Source: Halococcus saccharolyticus DSM 5350 (lineage in GTDB: Archaea > Halobacteriota > Halobacteria > Halobacteriales > Halococcaceae). Taken from it: DNA of 41,805 bases. The notes under the pieces were generated by a model, which worked only from the letters and a program-made list of their open reading frames with translations, searched no databases and had not been told where the DNA came from. This document shows positions 1-10,358 of this stretch, one piece after another (the first letter of the stretch is position 1; every line of letters begins with the position of its first letter). The position numbers were made by a program, and so were the translations under genes. Location: assembly GCF_000336915.1 (NCBI RefSeq), contig NZ_AOMD01000012.1:136087-177891 (forward strand). Reading direction: 5' to 3'.

Positions 1-145
1 ATCGGTCCGGTCTCGCCGACGCTCCCCCGTCGTCTGCCGATCCTGCGTCCCCGCTCTCTGGTTCGATCTCGGTCTGATCCGGGCCGACGAGGGCCGCTTC
101 GCCCGACGACTCGCCAACCGACTCCGATACGGATTCGGTCGCCAC
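1..145 (-). CDS. N-terminal fragment of an unidentified acidic protein (partial)
   Basis: On the minus strand a frame is open from a GTG codon at 145 down to the left edge of the window. It reads about 48 residues, starting MATESVSESVGESS, and is rich in Glu, Asp, Gly and Ser, as haloarchaeal proteins are. The complementary plus frame is Arg-rich, which is what the shadow of an acidic protein looks like. There is no recognisable domain. No convincing TATA box or ribosome site lies before the GTG, and the frame stays open further upstream without an ATG, so the start is uncertain. It could also be non-coding GC-rich sequence. Confidence 0.35.
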   Translation of the reverse strand, partial: MATESVSESVGESSGEAALVGPDQTEIEPESGDAGSADDGGASARPDR

Positions 146-360
146 GAGATTGCCAGGCGGTAGGCGGCCGTGGTGCGGCGGCCGTAGTGGTTGCGGTGCG
201 GTGGTGGTCCCTGGTGGATGAAGGGCGAGGCCGTGAGCGTAGCGAACGGCCGAGGGCTTCGGCGGTGCTGTACGGTTGCGGAGATGTTAGCGATCGCATC
301 GCGAGCGAACGGATGTGAACGAGCGGGCGCAAGCGCGACCACCGGGAGCGCGCGGCGCTT

Positions 361-428
361 TTTCCCCACGTTTTTGCAAGCGAAGGAGCGACCGCAGGGA
401 GCGACTGAGCGTAGCAAAAAGTGGGAAA
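361..428. repeat. Inverted repeat with long arms in a gagcg-rich intergenic stretch
   Basis: The left arm (361-377, tttccccacgtttttgc) and the right arm (414-428, gcaaaaagtgggaaa) are near-perfect reverse complements, with two extra bases in the left arm. They enclose about 36 bases rich in gagcg/agcga words. The preceding 150-360 has more of the same words (gagcgtagcgaacg and similar) and no gene I can support. The look is that of a dispersed repeat rather than a gene. A GTG-start extension of the ferredoxin would begin inside the right arm, which argues for the ATG at 466 instead. Confidence 0.55.
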
Positions 429-465
429 TCAACAGCTAGTTAAACCACGATTCCATAGCGCGGTC

Positions 466-1050
466 ATGGTCGAGGTCGTCGGTCTCTCCATTGGGCTCTT
501 GGCTGTGCTCGTCATGGTAGCGCTGCATTTTTCGCCAGGCACCGAACGAGTCATTCCGGACGACATCTCCCAGGACATCCTCGAACACCGCGCCGAGAGC
601 GTCCCTGAAACCGATTTCCCCGAGCCGATGAACCGCTCGATCGGCGGCGGGGCGGTTCCGGGAAGCGCGGTCGGCGGTGGCGGCGAAGCCGAGGGCGAGC
701 TCGCGGAGGGCGAGGACGAAGAGGAAGAACAGAGCCCGTCGGCGATCCCCGACGACGAGGCCGAGAGTTTCGAGGTCGAGTACGTGAAGGAGGGCGAGAC
801 GATCGAGGTCAAGGAGAACGAAACCCTCCTCGATGCCGGCGAAGACGAGGGCTGGGACCTGCCCTACGCCTGTCGACAGGGCCAGTGCGTCTCGTGTGGC
901 GGCCAAGTCACCGACGGCCCCTCCGAGGACTACGTGACCCACGACGGTCAGGAGATGCTCAGCGAGGACGAGCTCGGCGATGGCTACACGCTTACCTGTG
1001 TGGCCTATCCGACTGCCGACCTCACGCTCGAAACCAGCGAGACGCCCTAA
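466..1050 (+). CDS. Membrane-anchored plant-type 2Fe-2S ferredoxin
   Basis: A 194-residue electron carrier. Residues 5-22 form one hydrophobic segment (GLSIGLLAVLVMVAL), followed by a Gly-rich and then strongly acidic linker (about 58-100, with runs of Glu/Asp). The C-terminal ferredoxin domain (about 101-194) carries the cluster ligands Cys136, Cys141, Cys144 and Cys178 (C-x4-C-x2-C-x33-C). The segment should anchor the protein in the membrane. The partner and the side of the membrane on which the domain sits cannot be read from sequence. The ATG at 466 is preferred over a GTG at 421 because the latter lies in an inverted repeat and would add a basic 15-residue extension. It is monocistronic, followed after 57 bp by a tRNA gene. 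Soluble haloarchaeal ferredoxins usually lack the anchor and linker. Confidence 0.9.
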   Translation: MVEVVGLSIGLLAVLVMVALHFSPGTERVIPDDISQDILEHRAESVPETDFPEPMNRSIGGGAVPGSAVGGGGEAEGELAEGEDEEEEQSPSAIPDDEAESFEVEYVKEGETIEVKENETLLDAGEDEGWDLPYACRQGQCVSCGGQVTDGPSEDYVTHDGQEMLSEDELGDGYTLTCVAYPTADLTLETSETP

Positions 1051-1107
1051 CGCGGCACGGGCGATTTTCACAACGACTAAATCGGCATCGGCGTTACTGA
1101 TGATCGT

Positions 1108-1180
1108 GGGCGCGTAGCTCAGTGGATAGAGTTCTTGGTTCCGGACCAAGACGTCGCGGGTTCAAATCCCGTCGCGCCCG
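1108..1180 (+). tRNA. tRNA-Arg (anticodon CCG)
   Basis: A complete cloverleaf: acceptor stem GGGCGCG (1108-1114) with CGCGCCC (1173-1179), discriminator G at 1180, D arm with GCTCAGTGGATAGAGT, anticodon stem CTTGG/CCAAG closing the loop TTCCGGA with anticodon CCG, and T arm with the TTCAAAT loop. CCG reads the Arg codon CGG. There is no intron and the CCA end is not encoded. Confidence 0.97.
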
Positions 1181-1190
1181 TTCGTTTTTG

Positions 1191-1194
<4 letters not shown>
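1180..1194 (+). terminator. T-run terminator after tRNA-Arg
   Basis: The tRNA is followed at once by gttcgtttttgaac, a T5 run (1185-1189) flanked by short complementary GTTC/GAAC arms. Oligo-T stretches act as terminators in haloarchaea. Confidence 0.5.
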
Positions 1195-3825
<2,631 letters not shown>

Positions 3826-3884
3826 TCCGATCTGCGGGTCCGGTCGGTGGCCGTGTCGACGTCTCGACGACGTGTCGCCACGGT

Positions 3885-3901
3885 CACCACGCCGTTTTTT
3901 G
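3885..3901 (+). terminator. T-run terminator of katG
   Basis: A T6 run at 3895-3900 after GC-rich sequence, about 70 bp after the katG stop. The remaining gap up to the convergent thrS end at 4109 holds nothing I can identify. Confidence 0.4.
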
Positions 3902-4108
3902 CCACTGTTTCGTGACGAAGTGTCGAACGGAGTGGATGTGCTTCTACCAGGGTCGACACCGATATTCTGACACGAACTGCTATCGGCTGATGACAGTGTC
4001 GAACTTCCCGAACACTGCTTCGATAGTCTCGCGCTTTCGGTGGGCCCGAGGACAGAAACAGACGACGAGGTGTCGTCGGTTCACGGAAACGGTCCCGCTA
4101 CTTCGTGG

Positions 4109-6034
4109 TCAGTCGAGAAACGCAGGTGCGGTCAGCTTCTCGTCGCGCTCGGCTTCCAGCGCCGTCCGGAACTCGTCGAGATCGACCCCGTCCCGCTCCC
4201 GTTCCTCACGGTCGCGTACCGAGACGGTCCCCGCCTCTTCCTCGGTATCGCCGACGATCAGCATGTACGGTACTCGGTCGTCGTGGCCAGCGCGGATCTT
4301 CCGCCCGACCGTCCACGAGCGGGTCTCGACTTCGGTTCGGAACCCGTCGAGCTCCGCTGCGACCGACTCGGCGTACTCGACGTTGTCGTCGCTCACCGGC
4401 AGCACGCGGACCTGTTCGGGCGCGAGCCAGAGCGGGAAGTTACCCTTGTAGTGTTCGATCAAAACACCCATGAACCGCTCGAAGCTCCCCAACAGCGCGC
4501 GGTGGATCGTCACCGGACGGTGTTCCTCGTTGTCCTCGCCGACGTAGACCAGATCAAGGCGCTCGGGGATGTTGAAGTCCACCTGTACTGTTCCGATTGT
4601 CCACTCGCGGCCGAGTGCGTCTCGGGCGTCGAGACCGATCTTCGGTCCGTAGAAGGCCGCCTCACCGTCCTCGATCTCGTAGTCGAGACCCTCGGCTTCG
4701 AGTGCATCCACCAGTGCGTCGGTGGCCTGGTCCCAGATCTCGTCGCTCCCGATGGCGTTGTCGCCCTGGGTTTCGAGTTTGTAGAGCACTTCGAGGTCGA
4801 ACTGGCTGTAGATCTCCTCGATCACCCGGAGGGTCTGGGTGATCTCGTCTTTGAGTTGGTCGGGACGAACGAACGCGTGGCCGTCGTCCTGGGTCATACC
4901 CCTGACCCGAAGCATCCCTGAGAGCTCACCCGACTGCTCGTTACGATAGACGGTGCCGAACTCCGAGTACCGCATCGGTAGATCGCGGTACGACCACCGC
5001 TCACGGTCGTAGAGATGGGCGTGGTTCGCGCAGTTCATCGGTTTCAGGCCGTACTCGAAGTCGTCCTGCTCCCACGCGAACATCTCGCCCTCGGCCGTGA
5101 AGTTGTCGTAGTGCCCCGTCGGTTTCCAGATCTCGGTCTTGTTGAGTTCGGGCGTCCAGACCTCTTCGTACCCGAGTTCGTCGTTCATCTCGCGGATGTA
5201 CTCTTCCAGCTCCCGGCGGATCGTCATCCCGTTGGGATGGTAGTGAACGCTGCCTGGTGAGTGATCGGGAACGCTGAAGAGATCCATCTCCTGACCGATC
5301 TTGCGGTGGTCGCGTTCCTTTGCCTCCTCCCGGCGGTCAAGGAACTCCTCCAAGTCGTCTTCGTTCGGAAAGGCCGTCCCGTAGACTCGCGTGAGCGATT
5401 CGTTGTCCTCCTCACCGCGCCAGTACGCCGCAGAAGTTTCGAGCAGCGCGAACCCGCCGATCTCACCCGTGGAGGCGACGTGTGGGCCCTGACAGAGATC
5501 GAAGAAATCGCCCTGTTCGTAGAAGCTCACGGGGTCCTCGCCCCCCGCCTCCGTTTCGAGGATATCGCGCTTGAACCGATTGTCGGCGTAGATCTCGAAG
5601 GCTTCCTCCCTGGGGCGTTCGACCCGCTCGATCGGGAGGTCCGCGTCGATGATGGTCTGGGCCTCCTCGGCGATCGCCGCCAGATCCTCGCTGTCGAGAT
5701 CGACGTTCGCGATGTCGTAGTAGAACCCTTCGTCGGTCCACGGACCGATGGTGAGCTTCGCCTCGGGGTGGAGCCGCCCGAGCGCTTGGGCGAAGACGTG
5801 GGCCGCCGAGTGCCGGAGTACGTCGAGATACTCCTCGGAGTCCTCAGTTACGATCTCCAGCCGGCTGTCCTCGGTGATCGGTTCGGCCGCGGCGACGAGT
5901 TCGCCGTCCACGACTCCCGCAATCGTGTCGTTTCCAAGTCCTGGCCCGATCTCGTAGGCTACGTCCTCGACCGTCGAACCAGGCTCCATCGGGAGTTCGG
6001 AACCGTCCGGCAGCGTCACGACGACATCGCTCAT
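4109..6034 (-). CDS. thrS: Threonyl-tRNA synthetase (bacterial-type domain layout)
   Basis: Charges tRNA-Thr with threonine; 641 residues. Domains in order: TGS (about 1-63); editing domain with HxxxH (His75, His79) and C-x3-H (Cys181, His185); class II catalytic core with the zinc ligands Cys335, His386 and His511 and motif-2 Arg364; and C-terminal anticodon-binding domain (about 535-641). The ligand positions agree almost residue for residue with the E. coli enzyme. This is the bacterial-type ThrRS with an HxxxH editing domain, not the archaeal type with a D-aminoacyl-tRNA deacylase-like N-terminal domain. The ATG at 6034 begins exactly at the TGS domain. A TATA-like cttatc (plus strand 6059-6064) lies 28 bp upstream, which fits a leaderless transcript. 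Confidence 0.97.
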   Translation of the reverse strand: MSDVVVTLPDGSELPMEPGSTVEDVAYEIGPGLGNDTIAGVVDGELVAAAEPITEDSRLEIVTEDSEEYLDVLRHSAAHVFAQALGRLHPEAKLTIGPWTDEGFYYDIANVDLDSEDLAAIAEEAQTIIDADLPIERVERPREEAFEIYADNRFKRDILETEAGGEDPVSFYEQGDFFDLCQGPHVASTGEIGGFALLETSAAYWRGEEDNESLTRVYGTAFPNEDDLEEFLDRREEAKERDHRKIGQEMDLFSVPDHSPGSVHYHPNGMTIRRELEEYIREMNDELGYEEVWTPELNKTEIWKPTGHYDNFTAEGEMFAWEQDDFEYGLKPMNCANHAHLYDRERWSYRDLPMRYSEFGTVYRNEQSGELSGMLRVRGMTQDDGHAFVRPDQLKDEITQTLRVIEEIYSQFDLEVLYKLETQGDNAIGSDEIWDQATDALVDALEAEGLDYEIEDGEAAFYGPKIGLDARDALGREWTIGTVQVDFNIPERLDLVYVGEDNEEHRPVTIHRALLGSFERFMGVLIEHYKGNFPLWLAPEQVRVLPVSDDNVEYAESVAAELDGFRTEVETRSWTVGRKIRAGHDDRVPYMLIVGDTEEEAGTVSVRDREERERDGVDLDEFRTALEAERDEKLTAPAFLD

Positions 6035-6158
6035 GGATGGCGTAGGTGCCACACCCGGGATAAGCCTGTTGAGACGACCCAACCCTACTGCTGTCGCCAC
6101 GACGAGTATCCACCATCCACGAATCACGACTGCCTACTCCGCTCACTGGTCCGATCGC

Positions 6159-6509
6159 TCAGACTGCCGTGCCCGAGAGTCGGAGCAGCTGGGCCGCGCG
6201 GTCCGCCGTGGCGAGCAGCACTTCTTGAAGAGTGGGCGGCGTCTCGATCCGGAGGTCCGCGAGCACCGGTTCCGGCAGCCACAGCGTGTCCTCGGGAACG
6301 CCATCGTCCCCGCCGACCGCGAGGTGACTGGTCTCGACTTTCATCACGAGCGGGAGATCGGTTCGTTCGATCCCCTCACCTTCCGCGTACAGCGCTTCGT
6401 TGAGCCGCTCGTGGGTCGTCCGCTGGATGAGCGGTTGCGACCCGTCGTGGGGGTGGGGTTCGATGGAGAGCCGGCCGAGGTAGTAGCCGCGCGAGAATCG
6501 TTCAAACAT
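6159..6509 (-). CDS. Conserved haloarchaeal protein of DUF5802 type
   Basis: A 116-residue soluble protein beginning MFERFSRGYYLGRL, which I recognise as the DUF5802 pattern found across haloarchaea, with the conserved segments THERLNEALY, LPLVMKVETSH and a C-terminal ADRAAQLL. The function is unknown. It has no membrane segment, signal peptide or cysteine motif. The ATG at 6509 is the only sensible start; a TATA-like cttatt (plus strand 6541-6546) lies about 35 bp upstream. It reads in the same direction as thrS but is separated from it by 124 bp. Confidence 0.85.
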   Translation of the reverse strand: MFERFSRGYYLGRLSIEPHPHDGSQPLIQRTTHERLNEALYAEGEGIERTDLPLVMKVETSHLAVGGDDGVPEDTLWLPEPVLADLRIETPPTLQEVLLATADRAAQLLRLSGTAV

Positions 6510-6687
6510 GCTATCCGTTTACATACAACATGCCAGCGGTAATAAGCGTTCCCCGGTGTCGGCTCCAGACCCACATACAACCGATCAGTGTTCGCAGAAA
6601 ACGCCGTTACTGGACGGTTGTTTCGTCTGATAGCGAAAGCCACTACCCGACTGGTGTAGGGGGTATTCTGAGCCCATCGATGGCCAC

Positions 6688-6695
6688 GATTTATC
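6688..6695 (+). promoter_or_regulatory. TATA box of the HTH-ThiN regulator
   Basis: gatttatc centred 28 bp before the ATG at 6720, spacing that places the transcript start at the start codon (leaderless). Confidence 0.5.
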
Positions 6696-6719
6696 ACTGC
6701 TGTCGGTGAATCGGGTGCT

Positions 6720-7667
6720 ATGTCGTTGCGACTCCCGAGCGAGATCGTCGTCGAGCGTTTCCTCCCGACTGCTCGGGCAATGCTGGCAGACGAACTCGAC
6801 GAACGTGGCCTCACCCAACAGGAGATCGCTGACCGATTGGGCGTAACGCAAGCCGCGGTCAGCAAAACCCTCGGTCAAAGCGGCGTCGTCGAGGAACGTT
6901 TCCGCGAGGACGAGCGCATGCAGGCGACGATGACGCGGATCGCCGAGGGGTTCGCCGCCGACACGATGGACAGTTACGAGGCGCTGGCCGAACTGCTCGA
7001 ACTGATCCACGAGTTCGAAGATCGCGGTCCCATCTGTGCTGTCCACGAAGAGGAGATGCCCGCACTCTCCGGACTCGGCTGTGATCTGTGTATCCGGGGC
7101 ACCGACACCGGCGTCCTCGCCGAACGGGACGCACTCACGGCGGTTCGAACCGCTGTCCGTCGAGTAACGAACACGTCCGCCATCGCCGCTCATATTCCGA
7201 ACGTCGGCACGAACATCGCTACGGCGCTTCCGGAAGCGACCGACGAAACCGAAGTCGCGGCCGTCCCTGGCCGGCTGCACGCAGTAGGGGATCGGGTGCT
7301 CGTTCCAGCACGTCCGGAGTTCGGTGCATCCCAGCACGTCGCACGAACCGTGATCGCTGCAATGGCTATCGAACCATCGATCCGGGGAGCACTCAACCTC
7401 GCTACCTCCGACGCACTCCTCACGGCGGCCCGTGACTGCGGTATCGATCCGCTTCGATTCGAAGCGGGCTACGAGAACCGTGCCGAGCATCTCCAGGAGC
7501 GCTTTCACGAGCGCGGAACGGTTCCGCAAGTCATCTATCACGAGGGTGCATTTGGCATCGAACCCGTGACGTACCTTCTCGGGACGACCGCGGTCGAGGC
7601 CGCTGCACTCGCCGCTGACCTCGCTGCTGCCGCGGACACTCCCAACGACTCCGACGATGCGCCATAG
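6720..7667 (+). CDS. HTH-ThiN domain transcriptional regulator (ThiR-like)
   Basis: A 315-residue protein with an N-terminal helix-turn-helix (about 31-51, LTQQEIADRLGVTQAAVSK) and a C-terminal ThiN domain (about 145-300) recognised by NVGTNIATALP, VAAVPGRLH and ARPEFGASQHVAR. The ThiN fold binds thiamine phosphate. HTH-ThiN proteins called ThiR repress thiamine-synthesis and uptake genes in archaea. A small Cys/His cluster (Cys106, His109, Cys121, Cys124) between the two parts could bind a metal. No thiamine gene lies in this window, so it would act elsewhere or respond to a related ligand. The ATG at 6720 has a TATA box at leaderless distance. The short tail (ADTPNDSDDAP) is acidic and probably disordered. 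Confidence 0.85.
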   Translation: MSLRLPSEIVVERFLPTARAMLADELDERGLTQQEIADRLGVTQAAVSKTLGQSGVVEERFREDERMQATMTRIAEGFAADTMDSYEALAELLELIHEFEDRGPICAVHEEEMPALSGLGCDLCIRGTDTGVLAERDALTAVRTAVRRVTNTSAIAAHIPNVGTNIATALPEATDETEVAAVPGRLHAVGDRVLVPARPEFGASQHVARTVIAAMAIEPSIRGALNLATSDALLTAARDCGIDPLRFEAGYENRAEHLQERFHERGTVPQVIYHEGAFGIEPVTYLLGTTAVEAAALAADLAAAADTPNDSDDAP

Positions 7668-7879
7668 TCCTTCGAACTTAACTGGGTGAATACGACGTTC
7701 ACTCGACGTTCTTGCCGGTCTGAGCGGTCGGAGCGGATTCTTCTAGGAATGTCTCTACGACCTCCAGCGGACCGCCGCTGTGATCGATGGGATTCGGCGC
7801 TCAGGCGTGGTTTGCTTGTTCTACTCCGGTAGATGTTGGCCCGCTAGCACTTCGTGCCGACTCGATCGCAGCCGATTCG

Positions 7880-8023
7880 TTACTGAGAGCCCCAGTCGGA
7901 GATACCGAGCACCGTATCACACTCCGGACAGGTCCAGACTTTCGGGGTGCTCGCCGCGCTCGCCTGTTCGAGTCGCTCGGCCCAGACCGTGATGTCGGCC
8001 TCGCAGCCGGGACACACTGCCAT
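7880..8023 (-). CDS. 47-residue two-CPxC zinc-ribbon protein
   Basis: A short frame on the minus strand starts with ATG at 8023 and stops with TAA at 7880-7882. It has two zinc knuckles, CPGC near residue 4 and CPEC near residue 32, separated by a Trp- and Glu-containing stretch, and ends ISDWGSQ. This is the layout of the small CPxCG-type zinc-finger proteins that are abundant and mostly uncharacterised in haloarchaea. Four evenly placed cysteines in an otherwise Cys-poor proteome make chance unlikely. It stands alone between the ThiN regulator and a secreted protein. The role may be protein or nucleic-acid binding; nothing in the sequence decides. Confidence 0.8.
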   Translation of the reverse strand: MAVCPGCEADITVWAERLEQASAASTPKVWTCPECDTVLGISDWGSQ

Positions 8024-8160
8024 GATTCACGATACCACGTGACGATGCTTGTAATTTCGGACACCCAACGGTTTCACCGTTATTTTGCAAGTGTGTCGGT
8101 TGATCCCGCCACTTGCTGCGGTGGATGCATGTTATTGGACACCATGAACGGCCGTCGCGC

Positions 8161-8167
8161 TTTTATT
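8161..8167 (+). promoter_or_regulatory. TATA box setting a GTG start
   Basis: ttttatt centred 27 bp before the GTG at 8191. This supports a leaderless message beginning at that GTG rather than at upstream in-frame codons, which would add a basic tail in front of the signal peptide. Confidence 0.55.
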
Positions 8168-8190
8168 CCAGTCCGTGCAACGAGCGTGTA

Positions 8191-8769
8191 GTGAACGCGA
8201 ACGACGCTGCGGTGCTCCTCGTCTCGCTGCTGCTCTGTGGAACCATGGGTCTGAGCGCCGGTTCGCAGGCCGGAGCCACGACGGCAGCCCAACCGACCAC
8301 GGAGACGGAACTCGGCGAGGAGGTCTCGGTGTTCATGCAACAACGCACCGCCGCGGCCAACGGCTCGGTCGATTCGGGGATGTGGATCGCCGCGTTCGAG
8401 CGTGCCGAGAACCAGTCCAACAAGCAAACCCTCGTCGAGCAGCGAATCACAACACTCCGGGGTCGCCTCAATCAGACTGACGAGCGACTGCGCACGTTTA
8501 CGCCGACGGAAACCAACCGATCGGTGCGTCAGAGCGCGAGGTGGGAACGGCTCGTGGCCGACGTCGCGGCGCTCCGAACGGCGATCAACGACGCAAAGAC
8601 CGCCGCGGCGAGCGCGGGCGTGAACGCCTCCGGACTGGACCAGCTCGCACGCCGCGCTGCGAACCTCTCCGTACCGAGCGCTGAGGCGGACAATCGATCG
8701 CAGGTCGACAGTCCCGATTCCGATCGTCCAGGCGATGCGGAGGGAACCGTCGCCTCGAAGTACGGCTGA
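8191..8769 (+). CDS. Secreted helical protein with many N-glycosylation sequons
   Basis: A 192-residue protein not matched to a named family. The N-terminus has a Sec-type signal (hydrophobic about 7-23, AAVLLVSLLLCGTMGL) followed by an Ala/Thr-rich mature start. The body is mostly predicted helix with heptad-like Leu/Ala spacing and an acidic C-terminus (SDRPGDAEG). It carries at least seven N-x-S/T sequons (NGS, NQS, NQT, NRS, NAS, NLS, NRS), a density expected of a surface glycoprotein. There is no clear lipobox or C-terminal anchor. The GTG start is supported by a TATA box at leaderless distance. It is followed after 119 bp by an ArsR-type regulator on the same strand. Confidence 0.75.
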   Translation: MNANDAAVLLVSLLLCGTMGLSAGSQAGATTAAQPTTETELGEEVSVFMQQRTAAANGSVDSGMWIAAFERAENQSNKQTLVEQRITTLRGRLNQTDERLRTFTPTETNRSVRQSARWERLVADVAALRTAINDAKTAAASAGVNASGLDQLARRAANLSVPSAEADNRSQVDSPDSDRPGDAEGTVASKYG

Positions 8770-8888
8770 CGGGCATTCCGCAAACCGCCACGACGTAACA
8801 CGAACGTCGTGAGCGTAGTCTCCGGTAGTCCGTCGTGAATACCTATATGGAGTCATCCTTTTGTCCGTGCGGCACTAACCACAGGTGA

Positions 8889-9578
8889 ATGGACTCAGCG
8901 GCGCTGCTCGATCTCCTCGGCAACGAGAACCGCCGGCGCATCCTCCGGCTGCTCGCCCGGCGACCGTGTTATGTCACCGAGATCAGTGAGTCGCTCGGCG
9001 TGAGTCCGAAGGCGGTGATCGGACACCTCCGGAAGCTGGAGGACGCGGGTCTCGTCGAGAGTCGGGCCGACGACGGTCGCCGGAAGTACTTCCGCATCTC
9101 GCGGAACCTCCGGCTCGAAGTCAACGTCTCGCCGTACGGGTTCGGGGCGAAAAGCGCCTACCCAGCGAGTTCGAGCCTCGATCTCGCGACCTGTCGGTAC
9201 GTCTCGATCGACGTTTCAGCGAGCGATACCAGCGAGCTGTCCGCACTCGCGGACGACCTCCAACGGCTCGACCAGCTTGAGGACGAACTCTCTCTGGCCC
9301 AGCGATGGGTCCAGGGCCGACTCACGTCGCTGCGCGACGCACTTACCGATCGGATCGAGGAGGGGCTCGCGGCCGACGGAGCGGGGAAGTTCGCGGACCA
9401 CGGCGACGCGCGCTTCTGCGCCGAGATCCTCGGCGCGATCGAGTCGGGGGCCGATACGTCCGATGCTATCGCCGAACACCTCGGTGTGCCGCTTCCGGTG
9501 GTCGAAGACGCGCTCGATCTCCTCTCGACGCACGACCTGGTTCGCGAAGACGACGATGGCTGGGAGATCGCGACATAA
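8889..9578 (+). CDS. ArsR-type winged-helix transcriptional regulator
   Basis: A 229-residue protein. The N-terminal winged helix (about 1-80) has the ArsR pattern LLGNENRRRILRLLA, then VSPKAVIGHLRKLEDAGLV and a wing ending GRRKYFRIS. The middle (about 120-155) is a coiled-coil-like segment. The C-terminus (about 175-229) looks like a second, degenerate HTH (DTSDAIAEHLGVPLPVVEDALDLL). No metal-binding Cys cluster of the ArsR/SmtB kind is visible, so a metal sensor is unlikely. The gene could control the secreted protein before it, but there is no direct sign of this. An A-run follows the stop codon. Confidence 0.88.
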   Translation: MDSAALLDLLGNENRRRILRLLARRPCYVTEISESLGVSPKAVIGHLRKLEDAGLVESRADDGRRKYFRISRNLRLEVNVSPYGFGAKSAYPASSSLDLATCRYVSIDVSASDTSELSALADDLQRLDQLEDELSLAQRWVQGRLTSLRDALTDRIEEGLAADGAGKFADHGDARFCAEILGAIESGADTSDAIAEHLGVPLPVVEDALDLLSTHDLVREDDDGWEIAT

Positions 9579-9722
9579 AAAACCCCATTTCTGCTATTCA
9601 CAAAGCGCTATCTATATCTAGAAACCGTCGATAACAGGGGCTCTAGGGGCGTGATTCGCGGTCGGCTCTTGTAACGTGTACAAATACTTCCGATCGCCGT
9701 GGCTCGACTCCTGTCGCCCCTC

Positions 9723-10262
9723 CTATATCTCGCGCGTCAGTCCGTCCCGAAGATCGCGGCCGAAGTAGTGGCCCACGAGACCGGCGAGCAGCCCGATCCC
9801 GGCGTTCACTGCGATCAACGGGACGCCGAGGCCGACCGCTATCAGCGTAACGTTGCCGAGCACCGACCAGCCGCCGGCGACGGCCGCGCTCGCGACGCCG
9901 GTCTCGGGGTAGTGGCTCCGATCGCCGACGAGTCCGAGGACGAAGGTCGCGACGAACACCCCGACGAACCCGAGCAGACCACCGACGAGCGGGGCGAACC
10001 CGCCGAGTGCCATGCCGACCGCCGTGAGCGCGAGCGCGACGACGAACGTCCGGAGCGAGAACATCTGTTCGGCACGGTCACGGAGTCCCGATCCACCCTG
10101 GTCGGTTCCGCGCGACACGTGCTCCCGGCTGCCGACGCGATCGGCCGTATCGGTGCTGGAGCCGGTCGTCGTGTCGCCGTCGTCGGCCGTGATGTCGTCG
10201 ACGTCGGCGAGGAGTTCGTCGACATCGCGAGTTTTCGTTTGTTCGCCACCGCTGTCGGCCAT
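9723..10262 (-). CDS. Multi-pass membrane protein with acidic N-terminal tail
   Basis: 179 residues. The first 60 or so are acidic and polar (VDELLADVDDITADDGDTT), probably cytoplasmic and disordered. The rest holds about four hydrophobic segments rich in Gly, Ala and Val, including a Gly-rich first pair (MALGGFAPLVGGLLGFVGVF), and a short charged tail with YFGRDLRDGLTREI. I do not recognise a family and assign no function. The ATG at 10262 is chosen because upstream sequence in this frame becomes Arg-rich. It is transcribed divergently from the flavin oxidoreductase with 96 bp between the starts. Confidence 0.75.
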   Translation of the reverse strand: MADSGGEQTKTRDVDELLADVDDITADDGDTTTGSSTDTADRVGSREHVSRGTDQGGSGLRDRAEQMFSLRTFVVALALTAVGMALGGFAPLVGGLLGFVGVFVATFVLGLVGDRSHYPETGVASAAVAGGWSVLGNVTLIAVGLGVPLIAVNAGIGLLAGLVGHYFGRDLRDGLTREI

Positions 10263-10358
10263 ACCGGCCCTCAGTCGTCCAGCGGCATGGACCTTTCCCC
10301 GGAGCGGCGAAACGCGTCCGGCCGTCGGTCCCACCCAATCGCTAAGCCGATCGAGAGC

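Noticed and set aside
4040-4921. Plus-strand 293-codon frame over the thrS 3' end
   Set aside because: Antisense shadow of the anticodon-binding and catalytic domains of thrS.
7787-8191. Plus-strand 134-codon frame over the zinc-ribbon gene
   Set aside because: Ser/Arg-rich with scattered Cys and no domain. The minus frame there has two clean CPxC knuckles.
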